A DNA stretch of 64,000 nucleotides, from the NCBI GenBank assembly GCA_020636405.1, contig JACJXW010000006.1, forward strand, positions 496,001 through 560,000. Direction: 5' to 3'. The notes beneath the pieces were generated by a model, which searched no databases, was not told where the DNA came from, and saw nothing but the letters and a program-made list of their open reading frames with translations. Of the stretch, positions 35,492 through 44,484 are shown piece by piece. Positions within the stretch are counted from its first letter, which is position 1, and each line of letters opens with the position of its first letter. A program made the position numbers and the translations under genes. This DNA is from Lewinellaceae bacterium. Lineage in GTDB: Bacteria; Bacteroidota; Bacteroidia; Chitinophagales; Saprospiraceae.

Positions 35492-36457
35492 ATGGACCTA
35501 TCGATCGTCATACCGTTATTCAATGAAGAAGAATCACTGCCGGAACTGGAGGGGTGGATCCGCCGGGTCATGGAAGAGCAGGGCTTTTCCTATGAGATCA
35601 TCATGGTGGATGACGGCAGTAAGGATGGTTCCTGGGCCATCATTGAGCAGCTAGCCCGCCAGAACCCCAATCTGCGCGGCATAAAGTTCCAGCGCAATTA
35701 CGGCAAGTCCGCTGCCCTCAACACCGGTTTCCATGTTGCCCGGGGCAGGGTAGTGGCCACAATGGATGCCGACCTGCAGGATAGCCCTGAAGAACTGCCT
35801 GAACTCTACCGAATGATCGTTGAAGAGGGCTACGATATGGTTTCCGGCTGGAAGAAAAAACGCAAAGACCCGCTCTTTTCAAAAAACATACCCAGCAAGT
35901 TCTACAACTGGACGGCTCGCCGGATGACGGGGATCCGGCTCCACGATTTCAACTGCGGCCTTAAAGCCTATAACCTGGATGTCGTCAAAAGCATAGAAGT
36001 ATATGGCGAGATGCACCGCTACATTCCCGTACTGGCCAAATGGGCCGGTTTCAGCAACATCGGTGAGAAAGTAGTGGCCCATCAGGAACGCAAATACGGC
36101 GAAACCAAATTTGGGATAGAACGCTTTATCCGGGGTCCGCTCGACCTGATGTCCGTGATCTTCATTTCCAGGTTCAGCAAAAGGCCCATGCACTTCTTCG
36201 GGGCGCTGGGCACTCTTATCTTCGCCCTGGGCTTCTTCGCTGCCATCTACATCGGCATCAGTAAGCTGTACCGTTTGCACCAGAAACTGCCTACCATTTT
36301 GGTGACGGACAATCCTTACTTTTATATCTCCCTTACCTGTATGGTCATCGGCACGTTGCTCTTCGTCACTGGTTTCCTCGCCGAACTGGTCTCGCGCAAT
36401 GCACCCGACCGCAACCAGTACCTCATCGAGAAAAGGATCGAAGGAATGAAGGATTGA
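35492..36457 (+). CDS. GT2 glycosyltransferase, polyprenyl-phosphate sugar type (DPM1/GtrB-like)
   Basis: The 321-residue enzyme transfers a sugar from a nucleotide donor, probably to a polyprenyl phosphate carrier at the inner membrane. The GT2 domain covers residues ~1-230: LSIVIPLFNEEESLPELEGWI, MVDDGSKDGSW, the DxD metal site D92-A-D94 in ATMDADLQDSPEELPELY, and the acceptor loop HDFNCGLKAYNLDV. Two C-terminal membrane segments follow (FFGALGTLIFALGFFAAIYIG; YISLTCMVIGTLLFVTGFLAEL), as in GtrB/ArnC-like proteins. I chose ATG 35492 because a purine-rich GGAAAGAAAGAG stretch precedes it; 35474 would add six residues. It could work with the GT-C-like membrane protein at 30431, which would use lipid-linked sugars, but that is inference. 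Confidence 0.92.
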   Translation: MDLSIVIPLFNEEESLPELEGWIRRVMEEQGFSYEIIMVDDGSKDGSWAIIEQLARQNPNLRGIKFQRNYGKSAALNTGFHVARGRVVATMDADLQDSPEELPELYRMIVEEGYDMVSGWKKKRKDPLFSKNIPSKFYNWTARRMTGIRLHDFNCGLKAYNLDVVKSIEVYGEMHRYIPVLAKWAGFSNIGEKVVAHQERKYGETKFGIERFIRGPLDLMSVIFISRFSKRPMHFFGALGTLIFALGFFAAIYIGISKLYRLHQKLPTILVTDNPYFYISLTCMVIGTLLFVTGFLAELVSRNAPDRNQYLIEKRIEGMKD

Positions 36458-36480
36458 TGGTGTGGCTCCTTCATTCCTTC
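36440..36480. terminator. Perfect 14-bp inverted repeat between convergent genes
   Basis: GAAGGAATGAAGGA (36440-36453) and TCCTTCATTCCTTC (36467-36480) are exact complements with a 13-base loop. The loop contains the stop codon of the GT2 gene (36455-36457), and the right arm ends six bases before the stop of the convergent peptidase. It probably ends both transcripts, though T-runs are short. Confidence 0.6.
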
Positions 36481-36486
36481 ATTCCT

Positions 36487-38001
36487 TTATTCCCCATACA
36501 ACTCCTTTCCGGCCTTCTCATACTTATCGCCATTTCTCCATTGCGGGCGGGCGTTGTCGTCGGCGATGAGGCGGGCGGTGCGGGCGAAGGCCTGGCAGAA
36601 TTTGTGCAGATAGCCGTAATCGATGGTATCGGGATTGTCGCCCACCTGATGATAGTATTTGCTGATCTTTTCGTCGAAGCCGGTGGTGCCGGGGGTAAAC
36701 TGAATGGCCGGCACGCCCTTACTGGCGAAGGAAACGTTGTCGGAGCGGTCGTAAAGGTTCTGTTCCGGAGCGGGGTTGGGGAATACATCCAATCCAAAAA
36801 TATTGACACCGGCCTCTACCAGGGCATCCGTTCCGGTGCGGCCAAAACCCACCACGGAAACGTAGGAAACGTCATTGTAACCGGCGCCATCGGTATTCAG
36901 GTTAAATATCGTTTTATCCAAAGGGATAAGCGGATGTTCGGAATAGTATTTGCTGCCGAGCAGGCCCAATTCTTCGCCTGTGACGGCCAGGATGATGACC
37001 GAGCGCCGGGGGCGGTCTTTGGAAAGGGCCTTGGCTGCGCTGATGAGCGCAACAGTACCCATACCATTATCGCGGGCGCCGTTGAAGATACTGTCCTGCG
37101 GAGTGAAGGCGCCGCCGCCGTTTTTGCCCGTCCCTACGTGGTCGTAATGAGCGGTAAGCAGCACGTACTCATCCCGCAACTGCGGGTCGGTTCCTTCGAT
37201 GATGCCGATGACATTCTGGGAGAAAGTGGTGCGGCGGGAAAACCCTTTGCTGGTGAGGGTGGCTTTCAGTTTTTTACCTTCCTGCAGGCGCTGGAAGTTG
37301 CCGTCCTGCTCCTCCTGCATCCAGCCGTAGACGATATCTTGCCCGGGGCTGTCCTGGGCATCCTCATCGGCAAGGCTGAGGTTTTCCTTGTCGAAGAAAG
37401 AGCGGAAAAAAGCCCATGGGAATTGCAGGCGGTAGAGTTCGATCAGTGCTACAGCGCCCTGTTGCCGGGCAAGCTTGCGCTTGGTTTTCATAGCATTGAA
37501 GATAGACATGGGATCCTGTCCGTCGGGGGTGCCGGGCAGGGCGAGGACGATCTTCCCTTTCACGTCCAGCCCCTGGTAATCGTTATGGCCGCTTTCTTCA
37601 TCGATCCAGCCATAATTGACGAAAACGGCTTCCGTTTTCAGATTATCGGCATTGCCGGTCAGCAGGAGGAGGTTCTCGCCCTGGGTGTAAACCGTCTTAT
37701 GGAGGGTGAAGGATGCCTGCCGCGGAGGTGTGACTGCTTCAAAAGCGATGGGTTGGAAATATCCTTCCAGCCCGGGGGCGGTTTTGAGGCCGTAGGCTTC
37801 TAACTGCGCGGCGATGTACCGGGCGGCGATATTGTTGCCCATTTCGGTTGTCCGGCGGCCCTGGAGCTCATCGGAGGCCAGAAAGCGAAGATGGGCTTCG
37901 GGCTCTGATTTTTCCAATGTGAATTCAGCGGGGATGCCGCTGTCCTGTGAAAGTGCAAAAAAAGGAATAACAAGGAGAAGAAGGAAACCTGATCTTTTCA
38001 T
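36487..38001 (-). CDS. Secreted M28-family zinc metallopeptidase with PA-domain insert
   Basis: The 504-residue enzyme has a signal peptide (MKRSGFLLLLVIPFFALSQ). The PA-like insert covers residues ~120-230. M28 zinc-site motifs follow: LLTAHYDHVG (His, Asp), NGARDNGMGTVALI (bridging Asp), TGEELGLLGSKYYSEH (Glu pair), NLNTDGAG (Asp) and YHQVGDNPDTIDYGYL (His). These are the residues of aminopeptidase Ap1-type enzymes, which release amino acids or small acyl groups from peptides. The start at 38001 was preferred because an upstream ATG at 38097 would add a polar stretch before the signal. No T9SS tail is present, so it is likely periplasmic or loosely exported. Confidence 0.93.
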   Translation of the reverse strand: MKRSGFLLLLVIPFFALSQDSGIPAEFTLEKSEPEAHLRFLASDELQGRRTTEMGNNIAARYIAAQLEAYGLKTAPGLEGYFQPIAFEAVTPPRQASFTLHKTVYTQGENLLLLTGNADNLKTEAVFVNYGWIDEESGHNDYQGLDVKGKIVLALPGTPDGQDPMSIFNAMKTKRKLARQQGAVALIELYRLQFPWAFFRSFFDKENLSLADEDAQDSPGQDIVYGWMQEEQDGNFQRLQEGKKLKATLTSKGFSRRTTFSQNVIGIIEGTDPQLRDEYVLLTAHYDHVGTGKNGGGAFTPQDSIFNGARDNGMGTVALISAAKALSKDRPRRSVIILAVTGEELGLLGSKYYSEHPLIPLDKTIFNLNTDGAGYNDVSYVSVVGFGRTGTDALVEAGVNIFGLDVFPNPAPEQNLYDRSDNVSFASKGVPAIQFTPGTTGFDEKISKYYHQVGDNPDTIDYGYLHKFCQAFARTARLIADDNARPQWRNGDKYEKAGKELYGE

Positions 38002-38127
38002 TTTACCTGTGATTTGAATTTTGCCCAAAATAGGGATATGGATAGAAAAATCAAGGCCAAATTCTACGGAAGGCAGTTTACTACTGACGATCCGCACCTA
38101 ATAGGGTGTGAACAAGAAATGCTTTTT

Positions 38128-38159
38128 TTTGAATAACTGGACAAAAGGCTTTAATTTTG
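38128..38159 (+). promoter_or_regulatory. Bacteroidota promoter of the TonB receptor gene
   Basis: TTTG at 38128-38131, a 20-base spacer and TAATTTTG at 38152-38159 match the -33/-7 consensus. The box ends 57 bases before the ATG at 38217. Confidence 0.65.
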
Positions 38160-38216
38160 AAAGAATTGTGTCCGTCTAGTCTGTCGGGCCTGCTTTTGTA
38201 TTTCAATTTGGATTAA

Positions 38217-40889
38217 ATGAAGCGGCTTTACTTGCTCCTGGCTGTTGTACTGGCTGCGGCCAACCTTCGCGCCCAGAGTGTTCTGGAATCGCCGGTTTCC
38301 ATAAGTGGCAAAGGCCTGTTGTTAGAAGAAGCCCTCTATCAACTTTCGGACCAGAACGGGGTAAGCCTTTCTTTCAGCAACGATATTCTTCCCGCACACC
38401 GCCTGGATGTAGATATCAAGGACAAAAGCCTGGCCGAAGCCCTGGATGAATTGCTGGCCGGCACTCCGCTGGCCTTTCAGGAAGTAGGCCCCCAGGTCGT
38501 TATTTATCTGTCCGCCGATCATAAGCTCACCATCAGTGGTTTTCTTCGGGATGCCAATACCGGCGAGCGGCTCATCAATGCCAGTGTCCTGGAGGTGATG
38601 AGCAGAAAGGGTGTCGTTTCCAATGATTATGGTTTTTACTCGCTTACGCTGCCTGCCGGGCCGGCCGGCCTCATCTTTTCTTACCTCGGCTATAGCCAGG
38701 AGCACCGCCAATTGTTGCTCCAGGAAGATAAAAAACTGGATATTTACCTCCGGCCCTCTCTGACGCTGGAACCGGTTGAGGTTATCGGGGAGCGCCTTCA
38801 GGCGAGCCAGGAACAGGTAGTCTCCACTTCCACTCATGAATTGAGTATTCAGCAGGTAGAGCGCCTGCCTGCGCTGGCGGGAGAAACGGATATCATTCGG
38901 GTGGCTCATCTTTTGCCAGGGGTACAAACGGGTACCGATGGGGTAGGGGGATTGCACATTCGCGGAGGCGATAATGGCCAAAACCTGATCATGATCGACG
39001 GAGTTCCGGTATACAATATTTCTCATGCCGCCGGTATCTTCTCCGTTTTCAATACCAGTGCGGTAAGTACCGCCCGCCTGATCAAAGGCGGTTTTCCCGC
39101 CCGTTTTGGAGGGCGCCTTTCTTCGGTCCTCGACATTCGAACCAGAGAGGGCAACCGCAGGTCCTTCGGACTGAGGGGAGACGTTGGCCTGCTGTCTGGC
39201 AGGCTAACTGCGGAGGGCCCCATCGTCAAAGACAAAGCCAGCTTCCTGGCCTCCGGCCGCTGGTCGTTCATCGATTGGTACCTCCAGCCCCTGACTCGGA
39301 GCTTCAAAGCCGACAAGGGGGAAGACGGGTTTGTCGGATACCGGTTTCATGACCTGAACGCTAAGCTGAACTATTCCCTGTCGGAAAAAGACCACCTCTA
39401 CCTGAGCTATTATTCCGGGTCGGACCACTATTCCAACAACGGGAACTCGTCGGATACGCTGCGCGTTCAGCAGGGGAGTTCACCGGCGCCAACCTTTTTC
39501 GCCTTTGAGAAAAACTATTCGGACCGGATTCGCTGGGGGAATACAGTGGGTTCACTGCGTTGGAATCACTTGTTTAATGACAAATTGTTTGCCAACCTGA
39601 CAGCAACCTACAGCAGCCTGGATGTCGGCATTAACTACTACGCAAAGGATTCCCTGGTGGCTCTGTCCGGGCAGCATACGATCGACCGGCTGATCGATAT
39701 CGGCAACTATTCCAGCCGGATCGCTGACCTGGGCCTGCGGTTGGACCTCGATTATATCCCCTCGCCCAATCATTATATTCGCTTCGGGGCCAACGTCACC
39801 CGCCACAATTTCCTGCCCGGTGTATTTGCCTACGACCTCATTGAAAAGTCAGGTAATGGTACTGTGGCGCCCCAGGGCCCGAAAGGGCAGGAGGACTTAA
39901 TTGCCTGGGAATATTCAGCATACGTAGAGGACGAAGCCCGCCTGGGGCCCCGCCTGGTGCTCAATCTGGGCGTTCACCTCGCGGCCTTCCAGGTGCGGCA
40001 AAAATCTTATTTGTCACCGCAACCCCGAATTCTGTTGTCCTGGCAGGCCCGGCAGGACTGGAAACTGGAGGCCTACCTGAGCCGCATGCAACAGTTTGTT
40101 CACTTACTTTCCAATTCAGCACTGGGGTTGCCCACCGAGATATGGGTGCCCTCTACAGAAAAGGCCCCTCCACAGGAAGGTTGGCAAACCGGGATGGCTT
40201 CTGTATGGAGCTTGAAGGAAGGCTGGCAACTGAGCCTGGAAGCTTATGCCAAGGCTATGAATCAACTCCTGTCTTATTCCGAAGGTGCGCTCTTCCTAAA
40301 CGACTGGGAAGAAAATATCACCTCGGGAAGAGGCCATGCCGTCGGATTGGAAGGCATGCTCAGCAAGCGCCTGGGAAAAACAACAGGATGGGTGGCCTAT
40401 GGCCTGGCCTACGCCGACCGCCAGTATGATTTGGTCAACAATGGACGGGTTTATCCGTATAAATATGACCGCAGGCATGATTTTAAGGTGGCCTTCAGCC
40501 ATCAGATACAAGATTGGGTGGAAGTTTCCGCCAGCTGGATCTATACTTCCGGGTTTGCATTCAGCCTGCCCGCTGAGCAGTATGAGCTTGTCTTCCCCGA
40601 ACCCGGCACACCGCCGATTACCGTGATTGATTATGGCCGCAAAAATGCATACCGGATGCCGGCCTACCATCGCCTTGACCTGGGCGCCAATTTCCATTTC
40701 CAGACTGACCGTATTCACCATACCATCAACGTAGGCGTTTTCAATCTGTACAACCGGAAAAATCCCTTGTATTATGATCTGCGCAATCGCTACGAAGAGG
40801 AGGACGGGCGGCTTGTACTCAAAAAGGAGTTTGTTCCGGTATCAATTATCCCCATGTTGCCCTCGCTGAACTATTCCATAAAATTTTAA
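38217..40889 (+). CDS. TonB-dependent receptor with STN and carboxypeptidase-D-like domains
   Basis: The 890-residue outer-membrane protein has a signal peptide (~1-20), an STN secretin/TonB-like domain (~25-100; VSISGKGLLLEEALYQLSDQNGV), a CarboxypepD_reg-like domain (~105-185; ISGFLRDANTGERLINASVLE), a plug (~210-310; GVQTGTDGVGGLHIRGGDNG, LIMIDGVPVYNI) and a barrel ending in the aromatic NYSIKF. STN domains usually receive signals for FecI/FecR-type regulation, but no such pair is in the window. The DUF4249 lipoprotein follows 185 bases downstream, a common partner arrangement. It imports an unknown large ligand, possibly iron chelates or oligomers. Confidence 0.93.
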   Translation: MKRLYLLLAVVLAAANLRAQSVLESPVSISGKGLLLEEALYQLSDQNGVSLSFSNDILPAHRLDVDIKDKSLAEALDELLAGTPLAFQEVGPQVVIYLSADHKLTISGFLRDANTGERLINASVLEVMSRKGVVSNDYGFYSLTLPAGPAGLIFSYLGYSQEHRQLLLQEDKKLDIYLRPSLTLEPVEVIGERLQASQEQVVSTSTHELSIQQVERLPALAGETDIIRVAHLLPGVQTGTDGVGGLHIRGGDNGQNLIMIDGVPVYNISHAAGIFSVFNTSAVSTARLIKGGFPARFGGRLSSVLDIRTREGNRRSFGLRGDVGLLSGRLTAEGPIVKDKASFLASGRWSFIDWYLQPLTRSFKADKGEDGFVGYRFHDLNAKLNYSLSEKDHLYLSYYSGSDHYSNNGNSSDTLRVQQGSSPAPTFFAFEKNYSDRIRWGNTVGSLRWNHLFNDKLFANLTATYSSLDVGINYYAKDSLVALSGQHTIDRLIDIGNYSSRIADLGLRLDLDYIPSPNHYIRFGANVTRHNFLPGVFAYDLIEKSGNGTVAPQGPKGQEDLIAWEYSAYVEDEARLGPRLVLNLGVHLAAFQVRQKSYLSPQPRILLSWQARQDWKLEAYLSRMQQFVHLLSNSALGLPTEIWVPSTEKAPPQEGWQTGMASVWSLKEGWQLSLEAYAKAMNQLLSYSEGALFLNDWEENITSGRGHAVGLEGMLSKRLGKTTGWVAYGLAYADRQYDLVNNGRVYPYKYDRRHDFKVAFSHQIQDWVEVSASWIYTSGFAFSLPAEQYELVFPEPGTPPITVIDYGRKNAYRMPAYHRLDLGANFHFQTDRIHHTINVGVFNLYNRKNPLYYDLRNRYEEEDGRLVLKKEFVPVSIIPMLPSLNYSIKF

Positions 40890-40892
40890 TTG

Positions 40893-40900
40893 TATATTTG
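40893..40900 (+). promoter_or_regulatory. Possible -7 box after the TonB receptor gene
   Basis: TATATTTG is a perfect TAnnTTTG match three bases past the receptor's stop codon. It would give a 5' leader of about 170 bases for the DUF4249 gene. No -33 element is visible, so it may be chance. Confidence 0.3.
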
Positions 40901-40990
40901 TTGATATTCTTTTATTCCTTATCAGGATCTGTTCCACGTTCAACGAATTGCACAGGTAATGGGCGGAAGAAAAGAATATAGTTTGGTTTT

Positions 40991-41036
40991 TCAGTCATAG
41001 GCCGTCAACCGGCCCCAACCGGCTTGCGGCGACTGA
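40991..41036 (+). promoter_or_regulatory. Multi-tier stem-loop upstream of the DUF4249 gene
   Basis: TCAGTC (40991-40996) pairs with GACTGA (41031-41036), GCCG (41001-41004) with CGGC (41027-41030), and two CCGG blocks can pair inside. It lies 38 bases before the ATG at 41075. It could be a leader hairpin adjusting lipoprotein expression relative to the receptor, or the receptor transcript's partial terminator. Confidence 0.35.
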
Positions 41037-41074
41037 GAAGAATTGGTATGAAATCCTAAAATATACGGCAGTAT

Positions 41075-42016
41075 ATGTCCCGGCAACTATTACACTTCGT
41101 TTTTTTCTCTTTGCTCCTGGCCGGCTCAGGGTGCGATCAGGCCCCTTCTCTCAACCTGGAAACAACAGGCGCCAAGTTGGTAGTAGTCAGCAATTTTACC
41201 AGAGATAAGGACATACAGGTCTTCGTATCCCGTTCTCAATCTATTCTGGATGAGGAGAGGGAGGAATACATTCTTGATGCAACCGTAGAGATCTACGAAG
41301 ACGATGTTTATCTGGAAACGCTGGAACTGGTGGATCCCCGGCACCAAACCGAAGGCGTACCTTATTATACCACCCGCCGCCTTACACCTAAAGTGAATAC
41401 TACCTATACGGTTCAGGTAGAGGCTTCCTGCTGTGATCCGGTGACTGCAAAAAGCAGGATCCCCAACCCCATCAATTTTTTATCTGCCAGTGTCTCTGAT
41501 TTTGCCCTGGACGAAAACCGGGAAGAGGAAGATATTCTGGTTTCTTACATGGTGAACCTCAGCTTTGAAGACCCCAGCGAAGAAAAAAATTACTATCACA
41601 TCAGCCTTTTTCAGCAGATCCATAAGTATATACTTCAGGAAGGCGATACGGTCATCACAGAGAGCTACCTCCGATCCCTGGCCTTCGATCCTGATTTCAA
41701 TGATAATGGCCGGGTTGCCCACATCAACGGAGGGCTGCTGGTGGAGGATAACCTGCTGAACGATGGCCAAGTCCTCAGTTTTGAGCTGCCTCTGAACATT
41801 GAGCTTAAAAGGGAAGAAGAACTATTGGGTAAGCTCTTCCTGGAACTCCGCTCGGTAACGGAAGAATACTACCGCTATTTCGCTGGCCTGAGCCGCCAGA
41901 AACAATCTTCGGACTCTCCATTTTCCGAACCGGTTATCATTTATGACAATATCGACGGCGGGTTGGGGATCTTTGCCGGATACAACTCTTCTGTCGATTC
42001 TCTGTACCTGCAATAG
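41075..42016 (+). CDS. DUF4249 lipoprotein, partner of the TonB receptor
   Basis: The 313-residue lipoprotein (MSRQLLHFVFFSLLLAGSGC, Cys20) has the DUF4249 pattern: early LVVVSNFTRDKDIQVFVSRSQSI, then DATVEIYEDDVYLETLEL, YTVQVEASCCDPVTAKSRIP and a late EEYYRYFAGLSRQ segment, near the domain end. DUF4249 proteins in Bacteroidota are encoded next to STN-carrying TonB receptors and are thought to help ligand capture at the surface. Here it follows such a receptor on the same strand. The specific ligand is unknown. The final GLGIFAGYNSSVDSLYLQ is also typical of the family. Confidence 0.88.
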   Translation: MSRQLLHFVFFSLLLAGSGCDQAPSLNLETTGAKLVVVSNFTRDKDIQVFVSRSQSILDEEREEYILDATVEIYEDDVYLETLELVDPRHQTEGVPYYTTRRLTPKVNTTYTVQVEASCCDPVTAKSRIPNPINFLSASVSDFALDENREEEDILVSYMVNLSFEDPSEEKNYYHISLFQQIHKYILQEGDTVITESYLRSLAFDPDFNDNGRVAHINGGLLVEDNLLNDGQVLSFELPLNIELKREEELLGKLFLELRSVTEEYYRYFAGLSRQKQSSDSPFSEPVIIYDNIDGGLGIFAGYNSSVDSLYLQ

Positions 42017-42279
42017 CCCTTTTGCCCACTACTTTATACTTTTTATGGTACGTTTCGGTTCGGCGTCTGAGCCGGCATCCGTCCTTCGCGTTGTTTTTCC
42101 TGTTTCCTGAAATGGGCCCTTTCGAAAAAAAACACGCTCTGCGTAGGGGGAAGGGCAACGATTAGTGTCTTCTAAAGTACATAAGCAAAACAAAATGGGT
42201 ATCCGGAGCTCCCGGGAAGAATGTTTTGCGGGTGGCCGCCTAAGAGGCCGCTGTCTACATACCATAAAAAAGTAACGTT

Positions 42280-42960
42280 ATGAATGCTGAAGCTAAGACC
42301 TCCTTTATCAGTCTCTTTCCGCTTTTTGACATGTTGCCGGAAGAAGATAAACTCCGCCTGGCAGAAATGATGGAGGTAAAGATCAAACCCAAATACAGTT
42401 TTATCTACATGCCTGGAGATTCTTCCGAATACATCTATTTCCTGGCGAAAGGCACCATAAAAATTGGGACGCATTCTACCGACGGAAAAGAGGTCATTAA
42501 ATCGCTGATCCATCCCACAGCCATGTTTGGCGAACTGGGGTTGATCGGGGAAAAGCAACGCACCGACTTTGCCCAGGCACTCAAGGAGGATGTCCATTTG
42601 TACCAGCTGAAAGTGGAAGACCTCAAAAAGTTGATGCGTAATAATTTCGACCTCTGCAATTACGTCATGAACCTCTTCGGTGGCCGCCTGATGAGAGCGG
42701 AAAGTAAACTCGAGTCTCTGATCTTTAAGGATGCCCGAACCCGCATTATCGAGTTCATTAAAGAGTCGGTCAATAAGCGGGGCCGAAGGGTAGGCTATGA
42801 AATGCTGCTGAAGCACTCTCTGACCCATCAGGATATCGCAAATATTACCTGTACCTCCCGGCAAACGGTCACTCTGGTGTTGAATGAGTTGAAAAAGTCG
42901 GACCTGATCTATTTCAACCGGGGAAAAATCCTGGTTCGGGATATGGCCAAGCTGGGATAG
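42280..42960 (+). CDS. Crp/Fnr-family transcription regulator
   Basis: The 226-residue protein has an N-terminal cyclic-nucleotide-binding-like beta-roll (~15-125; YIYFLAKGTIKIGT, AMFGELGLIGE) and a C-terminal winged helix (~145-220; LTHQDIANITCTSRQTVTLVLNELKKS, with the recognition helix SRQTVTLVLNELKK). No Cys-rich Fe-S motif is present, so it is not an oxygen-sensing FNR in the classical sense; the effector may be cAMP or nothing. It is transcribed alone. The Bacteroidota Crp/Fnr clade is large and its targets are usually not predictable. Confidence 0.93.
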   Translation: MNAEAKTSFISLFPLFDMLPEEDKLRLAEMMEVKIKPKYSFIYMPGDSSEYIYFLAKGTIKIGTHSTDGKEVIKSLIHPTAMFGELGLIGEKQRTDFAQALKEDVHLYQLKVEDLKKLMRNNFDLCNYVMNLFGGRLMRAESKLESLIFKDARTRIIEFIKESVNKRGRRVGYEMLLKHSLTHQDIANITCTSRQTVTLVLNELKKSDLIYFNRGKILVRDMAKLG

Positions 42961-43113
42961 GCGCCGCTGCGTTTCGGAAGATCCGGAAACCACCACCTTA
43001 AAGCATTAACTGCGCTTTCTATGCATACAATCTGGAATCGGGGCCACTTTCCGGGAAAATCAGCATACCGGAGAGTACCCTCCCGGATTGCGGCTGGCTA
43101 AGTACACTGTAAA

Positions 43114-44484
43114 TTAAGTATCTTCTTTATCCGGCAGGGCCATCCGGATACGCCAATCTTTAGGAAAATAATTGTTGATCCTGTTCTTCAACACCTTCAT
43201 CCAACCCAGGCCCAGTCCCTCATAAGTAGCCAGAACCCAGCCTTCCGGAATTCCTTCCAGATCGATATTCTCCTTTTTCAGATACCGCAAAGCAGATTCG
43301 CGTTCCAAACCGGCTCTTGGGACAGCCTCTGCCACCAGGCCGCTGAGCGCCAGGGCATGGGCAGGAACGAAATCGTTGTTCTTGAACTGCCCCAATTCGA
43401 TACCCGCCTGAAATCTGCTTAAGGACTGGCTCAGCCGGGTAACCGGTTCCTGTAGCCCCTCCGGAAGGGCGATCACCTGGCCGGTTGCATGCTGGAAAAA
43501 AACGAGAGATTCCGGATCCTTGATCCATTTGGATATGCTTTCTTTTTGCTTCCGGGGCAACGCCTGATATCCCTTGGGCGCCATTTCCCGAAGCTTGGGC
43601 CCGTTGTAACTTTGCCCCTCACTTTTGCGGAAGGCGGCAAGGTAGAAGCCTTCTCCCCGAACGCGGTGAGGAAAAAACTGATACCCCAGGCCGCTTTGGG
43701 AAATACCCCATTCCGCATCCATCTCCAGCGGTTCGGGGTTTAGGCCGAAGGTGTCTTTTAACCATTGGGCATTCTCTTCATTCTCCTGTTGGTTATAGGT
43801 GCAGGTACAATACAGCAATAAGCCCTCCGGAGCCAGTAGCCCTACAGCATCCGCCAGTATTCGCTTCTGTCGGCCGGCACACAGCTGGATATGCTCCTCC
43901 GACCATTCTTCGGCAGCACCCGGATCTTTCCGGAACAAGCCCTCTCCTGAGCACGGAGCGTCTACCAGGATGAGGTCAAAAAAGCCGGTGAGGGCGCCAA
44001 AGTCCCTGCTGTCGTGCATACTACTGCAGGCGTTGGGGTAGCCCCACTTAACGAGATTGTGCCGAAGCGACTGGTAGCGCGAACGGATCACTTCGTTGGC
44101 TAGCAGCAAGCTTCCCGGTGGCAGGCCGGAAAGCAATAAAGTGCTCTTGCCTCCTGGGGCTGCGCAAAGGTCCAGCGCATTGGCCGGAGAACGCCCCGGC
44201 AATAGTTGTCGAATGGCTTCCCCGACAAACATTGAGGAAGCTTCCTGCACATAATAAGCGCCGGCGTGAAAAGCAGGGTCGAGCGTGAAAACAGGACGTT
44301 CCGGAAGATAAAATCCGTCGGAATTCCATTTTACTCCGCCAGAAATTTCTTTTAATTGATAGGGCTTTAAAGGATTTCTGCGAATGCTCACCGGAGGCGG
44401 GGTGTTGAGCGCATCCAGGAAATCAGGCCATTCGCTACCCAGTTGGGCCTGCATCCTTTCGGTAAAAGCTTTGGGTAGTTCCAT
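43114..44484 (-). CDS. rsmF: RsmF/NSUN-type rRNA cytosine-C5 methyltransferase
   Basis: The 456-residue SAM enzyme methylates cytosine C5 in RNA, probably 16S rRNA. The N-terminal region (1-100) has the RsmB/F pattern (SIRRNPLKPYQLKEI, HAGAYYVQEASSMF). The SAM site is LDLCAAPGGKSTLLL (~105-118). Catalytic cysteines are in DAPCSGEG (Cys177) and CTCTYNQQENEE (Cys227). The C-terminal part resembles the RsmF-specific and PUA-like regions. The length is near that of RsmF (~480) rather than RsmB. Its start overlaps the stop of the Omp28-like gene by one base (TGATG), which suggests translational coupling. The symbol is by family; target base is inferred. Confidence 0.9.
   Translation of the reverse strand: MELPKAFTERMQAQLGSEWPDFLDALNTPPPVSIRRNPLKPYQLKEISGGVKWNSDGFYLPERPVFTLDPAFHAGAYYVQEASSMFVGEAIRQLLPGRSPANALDLCAAPGGKSTLLLSGLPPGSLLLANEVIRSRYQSLRHNLVKWGYPNACSSMHDSRDFGALTGFFDLILVDAPCSGEGLFRKDPGAAEEWSEEHIQLCAGRQKRILADAVGLLAPEGLLLYCTCTYNQQENEENAQWLKDTFGLNPEPLEMDAEWGISQSGLGYQFFPHRVRGEGFYLAAFRKSEGQSYNGPKLREMAPKGYQALPRKQKESISKWIKDPESLVFFQHATGQVIALPEGLQEPVTRLSQSLSRFQAGIELGQFKNNDFVPAHALALSGLVAEAVPRAGLERESALRYLKKENIDLEGIPEGWVLATYEGLGLGWMKVLKNRINNYFPKDWRIRMALPDKEDT

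Noticed and set aside
38001..38216. Cobalamin or other riboswitch before the TonB receptor
   Set aside because: The gap is short, AT-rich and lacks the conserved B12-box or other aptamer cores; a simple promoter explains it.
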